64,000 bases of DNA. It comes from Nemertoderma westbladi. Taxonomy: Eukaryota > Xenacoelomorpha > Nemertodermatida > Nemertodermatidae. The notes beneath the pieces are model-generated. The model made no database searches. It had not been told where the DNA came from and saw only the letters and a program-made list of their open reading frames with translations. A program made the translations under genes and the position numbers. The stretch lies in contig JAUCBJ010001062.1 in assembly GCA_032718475.1 (NCBI GenBank), forward strand, positions 36,993-100,992, read 5' to 3'. Position 1 is the first letter of the stretch, and every line of letters starts with the position of its first letter. Positions 42,895-55,361 of this stretch are shown here, piece after piece.

Positions 42895-44699
42895 CTACTC
42901 CCGAAAAATCAAGATTTTTCAAACCTTAAAAAGGATCTACGCGCTACTAAGGTTACTTAATTATACAACATAAAAATAGAATAATAAATTTATTTACCAT
43001 GCAATACTTTATAAGTGGAAAATAAAATATTATCTTAATCCCTAATTAAGTCTACAGAAAAAATATACAAACTTGTACTTGCAGCAAGCATTATATCTTA
43101 CAGAGCACAAACAATATAAAAAGAATGAATACAAAAATATTCCGGCATAAACACATACATTTCAATTAAGGCAGATATTTAATTAAATTTATTAACAAAC
43201 TATTAAAGCTATGTTAATTTATCGGTGGGTATTAGAATAATTTGAAACGATATTGATAAATCAAATCAGCGAGATTTTGAGCGAGATTATATAAGCGTTT
43301 TATAACTTCAATGATCATAGTCCAAATACAACCTTCTGACCTTAACCGTCCTAACAACCAAATCCGAATCGACCAACGATATGATAGAGTGATTGGTATC
43401 AGATTCCTCCAGACAGCCGGGCTGGTTCTTCAGACGAAGTGCTTTCCTATTCTCGTTGATCGTTGTTTAGGCTGTCAGGAGAACCCAGTGAATAAACCTC
43501 ATCATCATCGAGTAAACATCATGCGAGACAGCGAGACATAAGAAGGAGGTCCGTCGAATTGCCGAAAAGAACTTCTTGTTCTCATGAACATCAGCCAGTC
43601 AACTTGTTTCTCAACATTCAGTAGGGGAAACTACACAGAATCGGGGTGGATCGTCCACTCAAATTGATCGTAGACATCGTTCCTTCTCGAAACATCATCG
43701 AATACTGATCGGCAGTGTAAATCAATCAACATTCAGTAGGGGAAACTACACAGAATCGGGGTGGGTCGTCCACTCAAATTGATCGTAGACATCATTCCTT
43801 CTCGAAACATCGTCGAATACTGATCGGCAGTGTAAATCAATCAACATTCAGTAGGGGAAACTACACAGAATCGGGGTGGGTCGTCCACTCAAATTGATCG
43901 TAGACATCGTTCCTTCTCGAAACATCATCGAATACTGATCGGCAGTGTAAATTTAACTTTTAAGCAACGTGAGCGGGACAACACTCATAATACCTAATCA
44001 ATTCATATTTCTGCAAAACGAAAACATCTTCACCAGCAAAAGTAAGATAATTATCATAGTGCCAGTTCTTAGTCGAAGTTCGACGTTATGGGGTCATCGG
44101 TGGATTGTTTGAAGTCCCGCATGACTAGACCAAGACAACAGGTGATAGATGGATCTACTTCGAAGTACCATAGATAACATTGACGGGTACTGGTAATTCG
44201 AAATAACATAACGGTGACATCTGACAGTTTGAAGTAAAGACATTCGAAAATAACGCTTAAGACTCTCCAAGGAGTCGCACCCTTGAGGATTTCGTTTGAT
44301 ACCTATAAAGTGTGCTGTCCCATCTAAACAGCAACTGCCGCCACCAGAGTAGAAGCTCCTGCTACACCACAAAGCGACCCTAGAATTTTAATTATTTAAC
44401 TGCCACCTCGCACAAAGAAACAACTACGAAAAACAAGCATCGTACATACATACACTTGTACACCATTACACACTCTTTTATTTAACATACATTCTTACTT
44501 AAATTAACAAACATTTTCAACAAGTAAGTAAGCAATCTAAAAGATAAAAATAATCCAGGAGAATGAAATAATCTATGATCTTATATCCAGATCAAATAAA
44601 TTTATTTTATATTCTAGAATATTCCAAACAAATTCCCTAACCGCTACTCCCTAAAATATATCCAGTATATTTTAAAAACAATAGGGGAATTTCAAAGTT
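42895..44699 (-). other. BEL-3 long 3' noncoding region
   Basis: 1.8 kb between the pol stop and the 3' LTR, unusually long for BEL elements. It contains three 115-bp tandem units at 43612-43953. Small ORFs at 43311-43541 (plus) and 44094-44372 (minus) have no recognisable features. Nothing resembling an env gene is seen. Confidence 0.55.
43612..43953 (+). repeat. Three 115-bp tandem units
   Basis: The block 'caacattcagtaggggaaac' starts at 43612, 43727 and 43842. Each unit ends 'gatcggcagtgtaaatcaat' (last copy 'aattt'). Only a few substitutions separate the copies, so the duplication is recent. Confidence 0.95.
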
Positions 44700-45940
44700 T
44701 CAATCATCCTCTACAGACTTTATAGCGGTTGACTCTAAAATTGCTAATCGTTGTACAGCTCTTTCATAAACACTTCCGGTAATCGTTTTGAGTTCAACGG
44801 TTCTCACAAGACCGTGATCATCACTTTTGACTGATAGGACTACCGCAGGAACCCAATGCCGTCTCGGTATATTTTCATGTTGTAGAAGAACATAGTCTCC
44901 TACTTGCACATTACGATGTGCTTTATTCCACTTTTGCCCTAAGGATAATTTGTCAAGGTAATGCTTTGACCAGTTATCCCAAAACTTATCAGCCACATAT
45001 TGGGTCTTCTTCCATGAAACAGTGGAGTTAAGAGTAGACTCATTATTCTCAATCTCACGGGGAACAGGGATGAAAGGTTGGGTATTTAGTACATGTGCCG
45101 GTGTAATGGCTTGCGGGTTGTTTACGTCGTTAGTAAATACGACCAATGGACGAGAATTCAATATCCCTTCAATCTCGATCAGCGCAGTATTAAACTGATC
45201 GTCAGTGAGTTTATCGGTGTTTGGAATGATCTTAGTCAACCAATGTTTAATCGTGCCAATTTCTCGCTCCCAAATACCCCCACGCCATTTCGCGGTTGGG
45301 GTATTGAAATGCCAAATAATCTGCTGTTGTTTTAGATCATCCGCTATCTGTTGCTGATTCCAACTGTTGCACCATCTCCCGATCTCATTGCAGGCACCAT
45401 GGAAATTAGGTGCTGAATCGCAGTATATGTCCTTGACTTCACCACGCCGTGATGTAAAATGGCGAAGGGCGAGAATGAATGATGGTGTGTTGGAGTGAGT
45501 AACTCGTTCCAAATGTACTGCTCGTGTTGCTAAACAAGTAAATATCAAGCCCCAACGTTTCACTGATGTGCGGTGCTGCTTAACGTTATAGGGCCCCCAA
45601 AGATCCAAACCAACTCGAGTGAAAGGTGTTTGATGCACTTTCAATCTATCTTCTGGTAATTGACCCATCTGTTGTTTTAATAAAGGAGCATTCCATAAAC
45701 GACATTTCACACAATTTTTCGAAGAATGCGATTAAATGCTGCGCTGGGTTTATGGAGCCAAAATCTTTTGCGGAGGTTCGTTGAAATTAACACACGTCCA
45801 GCATGTAAATTCTTAATGTGCTGGTCGAGGACCATCTGTTCTTGAATTCGCCCAATAGGAATTAAAATGGGATTCTTGAAATCATGCGATGAGTCACTTC
45901 GTTGTAGTCTTGAATGAATTTTTAGAAGTTGATCTTCCAT
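44700..45940 (-). pseudogene. pol: BEL-3 integrase
   Basis: Two frames join near 45715. The first (45940-45707) has the His part of the zinc region (DQHIKNLHAGRVL). The second (45710-44700) has the Cys part (VKCRLWNAPLL) and a full catalytic core: VGLDLWGPY, IYCDSAPNFHGA and RGGIWEREI, retaining D, D and E. The C-terminal region (NVQVGDYVLLQHENIPR) is the usual BEL tail. The enzyme would insert cDNA into the genome. The frameshift prevents expression as one protein. Confidence 0.88.
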
Positions 45941-47405
45941 GATTATGACATATCGATTTAATGAGGTCTACACCATTCTGAATCGCGTTATATTCTTCTG
46001 GATGCTCATGTTGCTGGTACCACTGCAATAAGCAATTCTCTGCAGAATGGTATTCTTCTCTTGACAAAATCCAGATTTTTGTTGTTGGGATTGTTTGTGG
46101 GTCTAGTTTCTGTAATCTTCTTGATTGGCGTAGCTCTGGAGGTTTACGTATCTTCTTTAACCAATTCTGAGCAACTTTCTTACAATATGCGAGTATACGG
46201 ACCGCTCGAGACCAGGTGTTAATACTTTGAAGCCGTTCAAATATTTTATTCTCGATTGACCGAGTTAAAGACACCGTAAGGAGAGTTACTACTCCCATGG
46301 ATCCTTCGTGATGAAATACTTCTCTCTTGTAATTACTTTGGTTGGCCAATCCCTTGATTTCTTTCACCTTTGGGACCTTCAATTCTAGTTGTTGCTCATC
46401 TTTCATTGAAAATTTCGGCTGCTGTGGCCAGTTTTCCTGAGATTTTCGTAGAAAACTCGGTCCAGCAAACCATAATTCATTTTCTTGTAATTTCTGAACT
46501 CCACAACCTCTTGAAGCCACATCGGCGGGATTTTCGTTACCAGGGCACCAAAACCATTGTTCACTCTTCGATCGATCCAGGATCTGTGCGCACCTGTTCG
46601 CGACGTATGTTTTGAGATTCTGTTTAGTGTTTAGGTAAACTAACACCAATCTGGCGTCAGTCCAAAAGAATAGTTGAGGTTTGTATGTTAGCATCTCTTG
46701 AACTTCGATAGTTATCTTCGAAGAGACTGTAGCAGCTAAGAGTTCTGCTCGAGGCATTGAAATGTAAGACTTGCTCGCAATAACTTTAGACTTTGACATA
46801 ACAAATGCTACTTCAACATCACCATTTGGAGTTTGTCGTCGTAAATATATTGTCACTCCAATCGCTTTCTCACTTGCATCACTAAATGCATGAAGTTGAT
46901 ATTTTGAACTCTCTGCAACTAATGAGAAATACCATCGAGGAATCTTCATTTCTTTAACTGTGATGATTTGATCTAACCATAATTGCCATTGGTTTAGAAT
47001 ATCCACATCAGTTATCGCATCATCCCAATCATAATGAAGTTTCCATAACTGTTGAAACACTAATCTAGCCAATAAGATTACTGGGCTGATAAATCCCACA
47101 GGATCATAAAATGATGCCAATAGACTTAAGACCAGCCGCTTGGTCCATCTCTGTGGAGTCTTCCAGGGCTTCCACCTCACATAGAGGATATCATCATTGG
47201 GATTCCAGCCCAAACCTAATGACTTAGATTCTGGAATCAGTTCTCTAATGAACTCGTTGTCTGGTGCGACGCGTAACTCTCGTGGTATTGATTGTAGGAG
47301 CTCTTTCGAATTACTACAGAACTTATTCAGATTAAAACCTCCTTTCGAAAGGCAATCGATTAGTTGGGTGGAAATTGTCTTCTCTGTGTCGAGATAATCA
47401 CCACT
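45894..47405 (-). pseudogene. pol: BEL-3 RT thumb and RNase H
   Basis: The frame continues from the TGA at 47406-47408, which lies directly after the RT box. The first Met is 47213, but homology runs through the stop: GGFNLNKFCSNSKELLQSI, PESKSLGLGWNPND, YDPVGFISPVILLAR. RNase H has HAFSDASEKAIGVTIYL, AELLAATVS, FFWTDARLVLVYL and NPADVASRG. The frame is lost near 45900. Confidence 0.88.
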
Positions 47406-48512
47406 TCACAGACAATCGTCCACATAGAAATCCTGAAGGATGGTAATCAAGACTTCCTTGATATAATCGTGACTGAAATCTCTGCCAGTTTGATTGACAG
47501 CATTGATTGCCACGCATGGTGAATCCAGTTTACCAAACACATGGACGGTAAAATTATATTCTATTGGCTCGGCTTTCATCTCGGAATCTGGCCACCAAAG
47601 AAAACGTAATGCTTCCCGATCTTCTGGGGGGACAAACACTTGATGGAACATCGCTTCAATGTCGCAGTTCCATGCGAAACGATGTTCTCGAAACCGAAGA
47701 ATGATCCCTAATAGGGAATTGATGACATTTGGTCCACTTAAGAGCTCATCATTCAAAGATTTGCCTTTGAATTTGGAGGATGCGTTGTTAACTACCCGTA
47801 CCTTCCCGGGCTTGTCCGGGTGAGTAACAGAGTGATGAGGAAGGTAATTTGTTCGATCCGTTGATTCCTTGGGATTATCAATCGGTACGAGATAACCCTT
47901 CTCTCTGTAATCATCAATTTGTGTGCAGTAGTGACGATGGAGAACCTCATTCTTTAGGAGTTTCTTCCTTTGTGCCATCGCTTGTCTGTAAGCAACAGTT
48001 CTATTATTCGGTAATCTGGGGGTATCATTTTTCCACAACATCCCAGTTTGATAATGCCCATTTGGAAGTCTTTTTGTGGTCGTCTCGAGGATTTCCTTAG
48101 CTCGTTTTTCTTCAACACCAGGAGTGCTGTTCCATGATCCAGATTCAGGTGTATCTTTAATGAAATATTTATTAACCATTTCATACATCGCCTTGTCTTG
48201 ACAAGCTATCTGACAGAGATGATCTTGTATAATCGGATCAAGTTTCAACCAAAGTTGAGGGTCATTATATATGTCTTGAAGATTTGTAGTCATGAGAGAA
48301 TTGTTTACTCTCTCATATATATCAACACACGTATCAAAGTCAACAACTGTGTTAGTACATTCTGTGACAAAATCAATCTCTGGGTTTTCTTTCTCTTGCA
48401 GCTGATCGAATGTGGCATTATCTAAAGTTCGAATCAATCGGTTATAAACCGATCTCATTGGGGCCCTGCGATACCAACCAAAAACTGTTTGGACTGCACA
48501 CATCTGGAGCAT
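47406..48512 (-). pseudogene. pol: BEL-3 RT fingers and palm
   Basis: Shares the frame of the protease segment above it but follows a TAA at 48513-48515. RT blocks: KVRVVNNASSKFKGKSLNDELL, CDIEAMFHQVFV, REALRFLWWPD and the catalytic FYVDDCL, after which a TGA stops the frame. Upstream half is the acidic linker usual between BEL protease and RT. Confidence 0.88.
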
Positions 48513-49916
48513 TTATGGTTTCTCAGGTTTATATACAAAGATATGATGTGCCTCAAATATATCTAGTCCCAGTAAAACCGAAATTTGTTGGTTTCCATGA
48601 ACTTCTACTCTTGGTACTCCGAGTGTTCTTACAAAGTATTCCTCTTCTTTGGTATTCCATGACATAGGGTGTTCGAATGAGTCCGCTAAACCATTGATAG
48701 CCTTCAACTGTATAGAAGTCACTGGTAATGACTCAGGTTCTCCTGATAACTCTGGTGAAGGAGCATCAAGTTCGCAATTGAAAATGCCAACATCTACTTC
48801 TTGTTCACCATTTAACATTGATATCGTATGTTGACGGATCTTTCCAACTGAACCCAACTTCTTCGCAACTTCTATATCGATATAACTAGTTGTGCTCGCA
48901 TTGTCTAACACGGCATACAGTACTTCAGACGCTTTATTGCCGATAACCTTAAGGGGAATGACCCTAAAAGACTTCATATAGCTGTTAGCTGTGGTGTGTG
49001 TTGATATTTTAAAGGTTGCATCTGTTTCGGATTCTAGCCAAGATGATGGATGTATATCTTCCTCACTCTCCACAGATGTATCTGTATGTTCTGATTCATT
49101 TTCCATAGAGACTACTTTAACTGTCTTCTTCTTTTGAGCAATTTTGTTCGTCTTGGAAGCAGAAGAGGTAGAGTGTGGTGCCAAGACTGTACCAGTTGCG
49201 TCATGAGACATTTGATTTGTCTTATTTTGCTTCAACTCTATCAATGAAAAATCTTTATGTAAAGTCTCATGGTGCTGCTTGTCACATTTCGAACATGCTT
49301 TGACACTTTGGCATTGCTTTACAACATGCTGATAAGACAAGCACTTATAACAAAAATTTAAAGATCTTGCCAGATTTCGCCTTGTCTCCAAAGGTAAAGA
49401 AGTATAGGCCTTACACTTTAACATTGTCACATGTCCATTATTACACATTGGACACAATCTTTGTTTTATAATCTTCTTGTGTCCAGAGTTCTCATACTTC
49501 AGTTTATTGTCCAGCGTCTTGTTGACCTGTCGAGTCACTGCTGTTACCACCCGGTCGAAGTTGTTCGCAGATAAACTTGAATCACTTGCACCAAGACTTT
49601 CAGATACGGAATCCGATTGGACAGTTGTGAAAGTAACACGTTTGTCTCGCGGGATCAACTTGCGGAAGGAAAACTGATCTGACTTTGTTGTCTTATTGGT
49701 TGACGTTCGTGGTCGGTTTCTCTCTTCACTTCCAGGTAACTGGCCTGTGCAGAATGGTATATTAAGAGCACGAGCTTCATCGCCTAGTAAATTAAGGAAG
49801 TCATCTAACTTCTCCTGACAACCAATACCGCGATTTCTGATCCTCCGTACCTCACGTCTCCATTTCCATTGGAAATCGATGGGTAGTCGAGAAGCAATAT
49901 CACTCTTTATAAAACT
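48513..49916 (-). pseudogene. gag-pro: BEL-3 zinc knuckles and aspartic protease
   Basis: Follows the TAA at 49917-49919 in the same frame. Codons before the first listed Met (49658) read as gag: PIDFQWKWRREVRRIRN, GIGCQEKLDDFLNLLGDEAR. Then Cys/His clusters (CPMCNNGHVTMLKC, CYKCLSYQHVVKQC, CSKCDKQHHETLH). The protease has AVLDNASTTSYID, so the usual DSG/DTG is DNA here, and a later QISVLLGLDIFEAH block. The protein would bind RNA and process the polyprotein. Confidence 0.85.
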
Positions 49917-51911
49917 TTATTTTCTCTGCCTTCTCTGTTCACTCTGCCTAAAACGTTTAAGAGTCCGTAGGTCAGATACCAGCTCCTGGTGGAAGTGGAC
50001 CATTTCCCTATCGCCTTTGACAGGTGGACCAAATTTAAGTTTCTTGGATATGTTTCCCGCTAATGCACGGGGGTCTCCGTAGTAGTATTCAAGATTATTC
50101 CAGGCATCTCGGAACTCATTGGGGTTACCACGGTATCCCTGTACTAGTTTACGGGGAGATCCTTCAAGGAAATTGCATAAATAGGCATATTTCTCATGTT
50201 CGGAGAAAGACCGGCGGGAAACAAAGTCCTCAAAGTCTAGATAGAAATTTAGCCATTTCTCAAGTTTTCCATCGAACTTGGTTATTTGCAGGGCTGGTAG
50301 CAGTTGACGCGCCGACCAGTCCTCCATCTTGTCTGCTAAAATTCGTCCCATCTCGAAATCCTTGTGGGTAGCTGATGGTTTACGTTTGCTCTCAGGTGGA
50401 TGATTATAACCAGAGTGAGGCGGATATTTAGGCGGAGGCCGGTCTCCATCACCTTTTCCTCCTGTCATAAACGGTCCATTAACTTGTGGGAACGTGTCTT
50501 CCGTTCTATAATCACGGTACTCAGGATGGTATTGAGGATAAGAGAATGGTGCTGGCATGTTAGATCTTCGACCTCGTGGAATAAAGAGTTTCTCTCCGTC
50601 CTCAGAGTTATCTTTCTTCCCTCTGGTAGTGTACGATTCAGAAATATCAGAGTCTGTACGAAGATCCTGCATTCGTTGGTTTGCCTTACCCGTGGCAAGT
50701 CTATCCGAACTCCTTGACCCGTTGTTCATACTCTTACTATCATTCATCTCGCGAATGGCTGAGACCATCTTATCTCCAATTTGACTAGCCATGTCACTGA
50801 ACATATTCTTCATCAGTCCTAGGAACTTCTGTTCATCCGTTTCGGAATCCAAGTGGTTCTGTTCAACCTCTTCGCGAAATCGGGTGTTCTTCCTCGGGAC
50901 TCTATGATCGTCTTGATCTATGTCTCGATCCGAAACACATGTATCTCGATCATTAAATGTCTCATGAGATACCGGGACCCACATGTCACCCTTCTTATCA
51001 TAAATCGGAGTCGATTTACCATCATATAACCAATCCTCCTTAGAATGTGATACATGAGTTTTACGCCGTTCTAGAACACTATGCGGGTCCAATGGTTGAT
51101 AAGGGTTTTGATCAGTTATGGTGCCAGATCTTTCTGAACTTATAGAAGGGTTAACCCTAAATGGTAGATGAGTAATCCTATCAGTAATACCTTGATCAGT
51201 GGTTACAATTATTGCGGGTTCTTGTTCTCGGGAAAACGTTGTCTTGGATATTCCCGTAACTAGGGTTACAAGCTGATCTATGCGGCGATGATCCTCGTCC
51301 CGTTCTGTGGCCGCCTTTCGACGATCTTCTTTTATTACATCACTCATTCTACCTACTGTACTTGCTAGAGCAGCTACAGTGATGGCTAAATCAACAGGAC
51401 TTGTAATATGAGTAGGATTTATAGTCGAAATCTTATCAGTCTCAACCAACTTTACTGTAGATACAGCATCTAAATAATCAACGGAGAGATCTAAATCTAA
51501 ATCATCCTCTGCTCTACTTAACCGTAGAGGTATTAAAAATTGAGTAGGTAATTTCACGGCAATGAGCTTTAAGTTATCGCTCGTCTGCTTTACCTCGTTA
51601 TAAAAGGTCTCAATTTGATCATCCACCGTCTTAGAGGTGTCTTTCATGTACTGATAAAATTCGGAGTGCATTTTTAGCTCTGAATTAGCGGACTCAATAT
51701 AAAAGTTTAACAGAGTTTTAGAATCTTCATAAAACTCTAAAATATCATTAATTAAATTATTGACTTCAATAGAAGTCAACTCTGGGTCAGTACCCGATTT
51801 ACCCTGCAAACTAAGTGAAGCTTTGTTAATTTGCTTGGTAAACCGGCTCTTCAAGTTACCACACACCTTTCTATAGTTCGAAACAGTTAATGGCTCTGCT
51901 GTAGTAGGCAT
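49917..51911 (-). pseudogene. gag: BEL-3 gag, N-terminal and capsid-like part
   Basis: 664 codons from the first ATG. A helical N-terminus (SNYRKVCGNLKSRFTKQINK) is typical of BEL gag. A long charged linker follows, then the capsid-like region: LPALQITKFDGKLEKWLNFY, FLEGSPRKLVQGYRG, DAWNNLEYYYGDPRALAG. Ends at a TAA (49917-49919) beyond which the same frame still encodes gag, so this is likely an in-frame nonsense change. Confidence 0.85.
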
Positions 51912-52588
51912 TATGATAATTAATTAATTTATTATTCTACAAAATTACACTTTGTATTATAATCTAAAAATAATATTATTAAGAATATAATCAAGAACAA
52001 TGGCTTGGGTCACCATGGTTCTATTAGAAGAACGTGACGGACACTTACACACATTTAAACATATTAAACTAAAACTTGGATACATTCCGCACTTACTGTA
52101 ACAGACTGTACTGTATATACAGTACACGTAGTACACGATACTGTATGTAGGAAACGCGTATGTAGGAAATTCATTAATACTAACTAGCATGGCAAAAAAG
52201 AAAGGGGGGCACCGTTTAAGAACGGAACAGCCGCCATCCACGGAATAAATCCCGTGAACCTCACTGCAGATCCCAAATGACCCGAGAGGTTCTCAAGAAG
52301 GTACGTCCGGCTTCCAAAATGACAGACGTCCTTATACACAACATTATAAAAACAAGAAACATACATAACGTATGAATTTCCTACACACACGTACTGTACT
52401 GTACATCACATGTACGCCACTGAGCAGTGCACGGAACATACCAAAACGTTGCCAATAAAATATATCTAAACATGACTCAAAGGACGGAACATAAACAAAC
52501 ATGTACAGATAAATACAAATCCGATATTACTATTGAGACTGAAAATTTATAAGATCCAATACGAAGGAATCACTATACCGTATTTTAG
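51912..52588 (-). other. BEL-3 leader between 5' LTR and gag
   Basis: About 0.7 kb. A 13-bp inverted repeat (GTAGGAAATTCAT near 52160 and ATGAATTTCCTAC near 52371), in longer imperfect arms with 'cgtactgtactgt', encloses about 200 bp that could be a small non-autonomous insertion. Possible packaging region. No coding signal. Confidence 0.5.
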
Positions 52589-53605
52589 TGTAAAATGCGG
52601 AACTAATATCGCATTTCGTTTATGTAGTTAGTGTGTGATTTTCTAACTTGTTTAAAATAATCCGGACTATAATTAGGGAGAATTAACGTATTTATACGGC
52701 TTATTATTATTTATTATTTAAAGGCTAAAGCATTGGCAATATTTAGGCCAATTATCGTGACAAACGAATAAATAACAGATCGGATTTATATTTATACTAA
52801 CCATGACATATCAAGGGTGAAATCACTAATACTAATTAATATACTATCGCCTTGGGGCGAACAGGAAGATCCACACGAAACCGAGTAGGGATTGAAGTGA
52901 CAGCCGTCGCTGAATAAACAGGCTGCGGTCTTCATAGATACCAGGTGATTTCCCGCCAGGTGTTCGTCCTTATTGCGTCCTCCACGTCATTCCGAGAGAA
53001 ACTCCGGTGACCCAAGACCTCGCCCTTTAGTGACTAAGGGCGACCATGCTTCTCATAACAAGTTTATAAGAAAATAACTAAACCAAATCTCATTATAATT
53101 GCCGTAAGAGTGGCGCTAAAATACGGTAACTTGTCCCGTATTCTCTGGAAAATATAGCCGGATACCAAATATAAATGAATCAAATAAAAGGATAAAGAAT
53201 AACGAAATATTAAATATATTATTAACGATATTAGATAGTCGTTAATATTACTAGCAAAAAACAAACAATGAATATTATTTTTGCTCAACTCTAAAAGCTA
53301 ATCAATGATACATAGAAAAACAGAGCTTTAATTGATTTTGAAAGTAGCCAATCACAGATACATTCCCAATAGTACCATTAGCTAAGCTACATATAAACAG
53401 CTGTTTGTATAGAGTAACAAGAATTCTCTACCTAATTATAATTAGAGCATATCCCTTGGCGTGAGCAAAGCTCCGAAGGGAAACCAATAATGAACACTAT
53501 GATAATAATGCAAATGCGACTGGACAGTCACAATTTTAACTTTACAACCTATAAATTTGATTTGAAATAAAGACTTATTTTACAAGGTGCGCGTAGAATC
53601 TTACA
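52589..53605 (-). repeat. BEL-3 5' LTR
   Basis: 1017 bp. Carries the presumed element promoter. I could not match the bases after it (CTAAAATACGG on the minus strand) to a tRNA 3' end. Confidence 0.95.
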
Positions 53606-53610
53606 GGACC

Positions 53611-54513
53611 TCTATCCCTGAGTTGTATATGTTGGGACCTTCTAGCAGGTAGTCGTTTAAGCATTTCCCGTTGGTCTTTGCCGATGCGTCCACTACCATC
53701 CGGAGTTTACCTTTCTTCGGATCTAAAGCCACGTGGAGTGGCAGGTAATATGTCCTGTCCGTGTTTGGTTCATCGACCGGTAGCTCCACGGCCCATCCCT
53801 TCTCGACGTACTTTCTGATCGTTTTATGAATGTACTCATTCTTTTCGGGGCTCCGTTTTAACGTCTGTTTCAACTTACGAAGCCTCGTAAGTACCATCCC
53901 TTTATTATCGGGCAGTGGTAGCTTTGGTAGCTTCCATACCATTCCTATGGTATACCGCCCCTCATCGCATCTCATAGACTCCTCTACACTCTGCTGAGCC
54001 TGTTTGTCTTCCACCGAGGTTCCGACCCCGGTTTCCTTTAGTCCCTCAAAATCTTGCCTGAGCAGTCTTTTGAGCTGTTCCTCCGCTCTCTCATACCCTA
54101 TTTCTTGCATAGTTCCTGCGAACATGCATCCCGATGTCTCTGACATCCTAAATGGTATCTTACTCTTAATTGGGCCACTCAGCGTCCACCCGAACGGCGT
54201 CAATATCGGCACCGGATCACACTGCCTGTCTTCGCCGAAGACCGTTTGCATTCTTGCGTGGGCCGTCGGGCAGTCCATTCCTACTATGATGGATACCTTC
54301 CTGACGTCCACCTCTGGGATTGAGAAGTCGATATCGTCCAGGAATTTATATTGCTCAACCTCGATGTTGGTTGGCCGCCTGGCATTGATATTTATTGACT
54401 CTATCACTTGGATGGGGTCGATGGTCGCCCCGTAGTCACATCCCGGTGCCACCGCTGCAATCGTGCACTGTCCGGTCCTCATCTCCAGGACCTCATCTTT
54501 GCTAGAGATTGTT
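53611..54513 (-). CDS. pol: BEL-2 pol, proximal part: protease end and RT start
   Basis: Open from about 54513 to the BEL-3 junction. The first listed Met is 54482, but codons continue above it. Residues near 65 (VSIIVGMDCPTAHARM) match the last block of BEL protease. Then the linker, TGMVW-type KLPLPDNKGM, and RT start: RTYYLPLHVALDPKKGKLRM, VVDASAKTNGKCLNDYLLEG, PNIYNSGI. The frame joins the distal part exactly once BEL-3 and one GGACC are removed. Gag and the catalytic part of the protease are missing because the element ends at the LINE boundary. Confidence 0.88.
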
Positions 54514-54515
54514 GA

Positions 54516-55361
54516 TCAACTTTATTCGCTGATGATACGACACTCTTCCAATCCGGCAACAATATAACTCATCTAATTAATAATATTAATTCTGAATTAA
54601 ATAACGTTGCTGATTGGCTGATTGAAAATCGTCTATCACTAAATCTAAAAAAAACTGAAACCACTGTATTCTCCAACATATTAAAAAATTCCCAGGATAT
54701 TAACAGATTAAAAATTAATAACCAAAATATAACACTTACAAATAGTACTAAATTCTTAGGAATTTACGTAGACAATAAATTAAACTGGCAAATACACATA
54801 AAATATATACTATCTAAAATTTCCAAAACTGCCGGTATATTTTATAAATTACGTCATATATTCCCATTACACATCAATAGGCAACTATATTTCACTCTAA
54901 TTCATCCCTATCTCAATTACGGCATTATACTATGGGGTAGTGCGCATTCTACTACACTAAATCCCTTACGGACAAAAATTAATAAAATAGTTAGGTGTAT
55001 TACCTTCAACCGCTATAGATCTACAGCTCAACCTATCTATAAATCCCTATCTATTCTCCCTTTAGACTTGCTATATAAACTCCAAGTAGGCATCTTTATG
55101 TTCAAGATTAATAATAATATAATAACAAATCAAACACTACAGAACTTATTTAGGAAATCCTCAACTATACATAAATATAATACACGCTCAGCGGCTCGCG
55201 GTGACTATTACATAGATACTGTACGACTAGACTCTTCACAGCGATCCATGAGTTTTCAAGGTCCTGATGTCTGGAATAAATTACCACCGCAAATAAAAAA
55301 CTCAACTTCAAAAAATTCATTTGTAAAAAAACTAAAAACATACTTACTGGAATCGCTTTAA
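54516..55361 (+). pseudogene. Jockey/CR1-group LINE, RT C-terminal half, 5'-truncated
   Basis: The frame is open from just after a TGA at 54513 to TAA at 55361. It begins right at the RT catalytic box (LFADDTTLFQSGNN), then DWLIENRLSLNLKKTE, KFLGIYVDNKLNWQIHI, LIHPYLNYGIILWGS, ILPLDLLYKLQVGIF, SFQGPDVWNKLPPQI and a Lys-rich end. These are the standard post-catalytic blocks of CR1/Jockey-group RTs. The endonuclease and first RT blocks are absent. Truncation at the 5' side with an otherwise clean frame indicates a fairly recent, dead-on-arrival copy. It abuts BEL-2, so it either landed there or marks the breakpoint that removed BEL-2 gag. Confidence 0.85.

Larger units (their letters stand above)
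41887..53610 (-). mobile_element. BEL/Pao element BEL-3 with both LTRs, inserted in BEL-2
   Basis: LTRs at 41892-42894 and 52589-53605, both TGTAA...TTACA. Target duplication GGACC at 41887-41891 and 53606-53610, inside BEL-2 RT codons. Internal order gag, protease, RT, RNase H, integrase. The LTRs differ by roughly a dozen substitutions in 1 kb and one 14-bp indel ('cggcttattattatttatt' against 'ccttatct'), so the insertion is recent. The coding region already has three in-frame stops (49917, 48513, 47406) and frameshifts near 45900 and 45715. Confidence 0.95.
34844..54513 (-). mobile_element. BEL/Pao element BEL-2 (5' part lost, hosts BEL-3)
   Basis: In element order: end of protease and RT (about 54513-53611), interruption by BEL-3 (41892-53605 with GGACC duplications), rest of RT, RNase H and integrase (41891-38978), a noncoding stretch with a minisatellite (38977-37863), a third ORF (37862-35790), a polypurine run and one LTR (35165-34844). 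Gag and the 5' LTR are missing. On the high-coordinate side BEL-2 meets a LINE fragment at about 54513. If BEL-3 and one duplication are removed, the pol frame joins without a shift (the 11,719 bp removed returns both halves to the same frame), so pol was intact when BEL-3 landed. Confidence 0.85.

Noticed and set aside
42895-44699. Possible env gene in BEL-3
   Set aside because: Only short frames, no signal peptide or membrane span, and part is tandem repeat.
52150-52400. MITE in the BEL-3 leader
   Set aside because: Arms are imperfect and no target duplication is visible. Kept only as a note.
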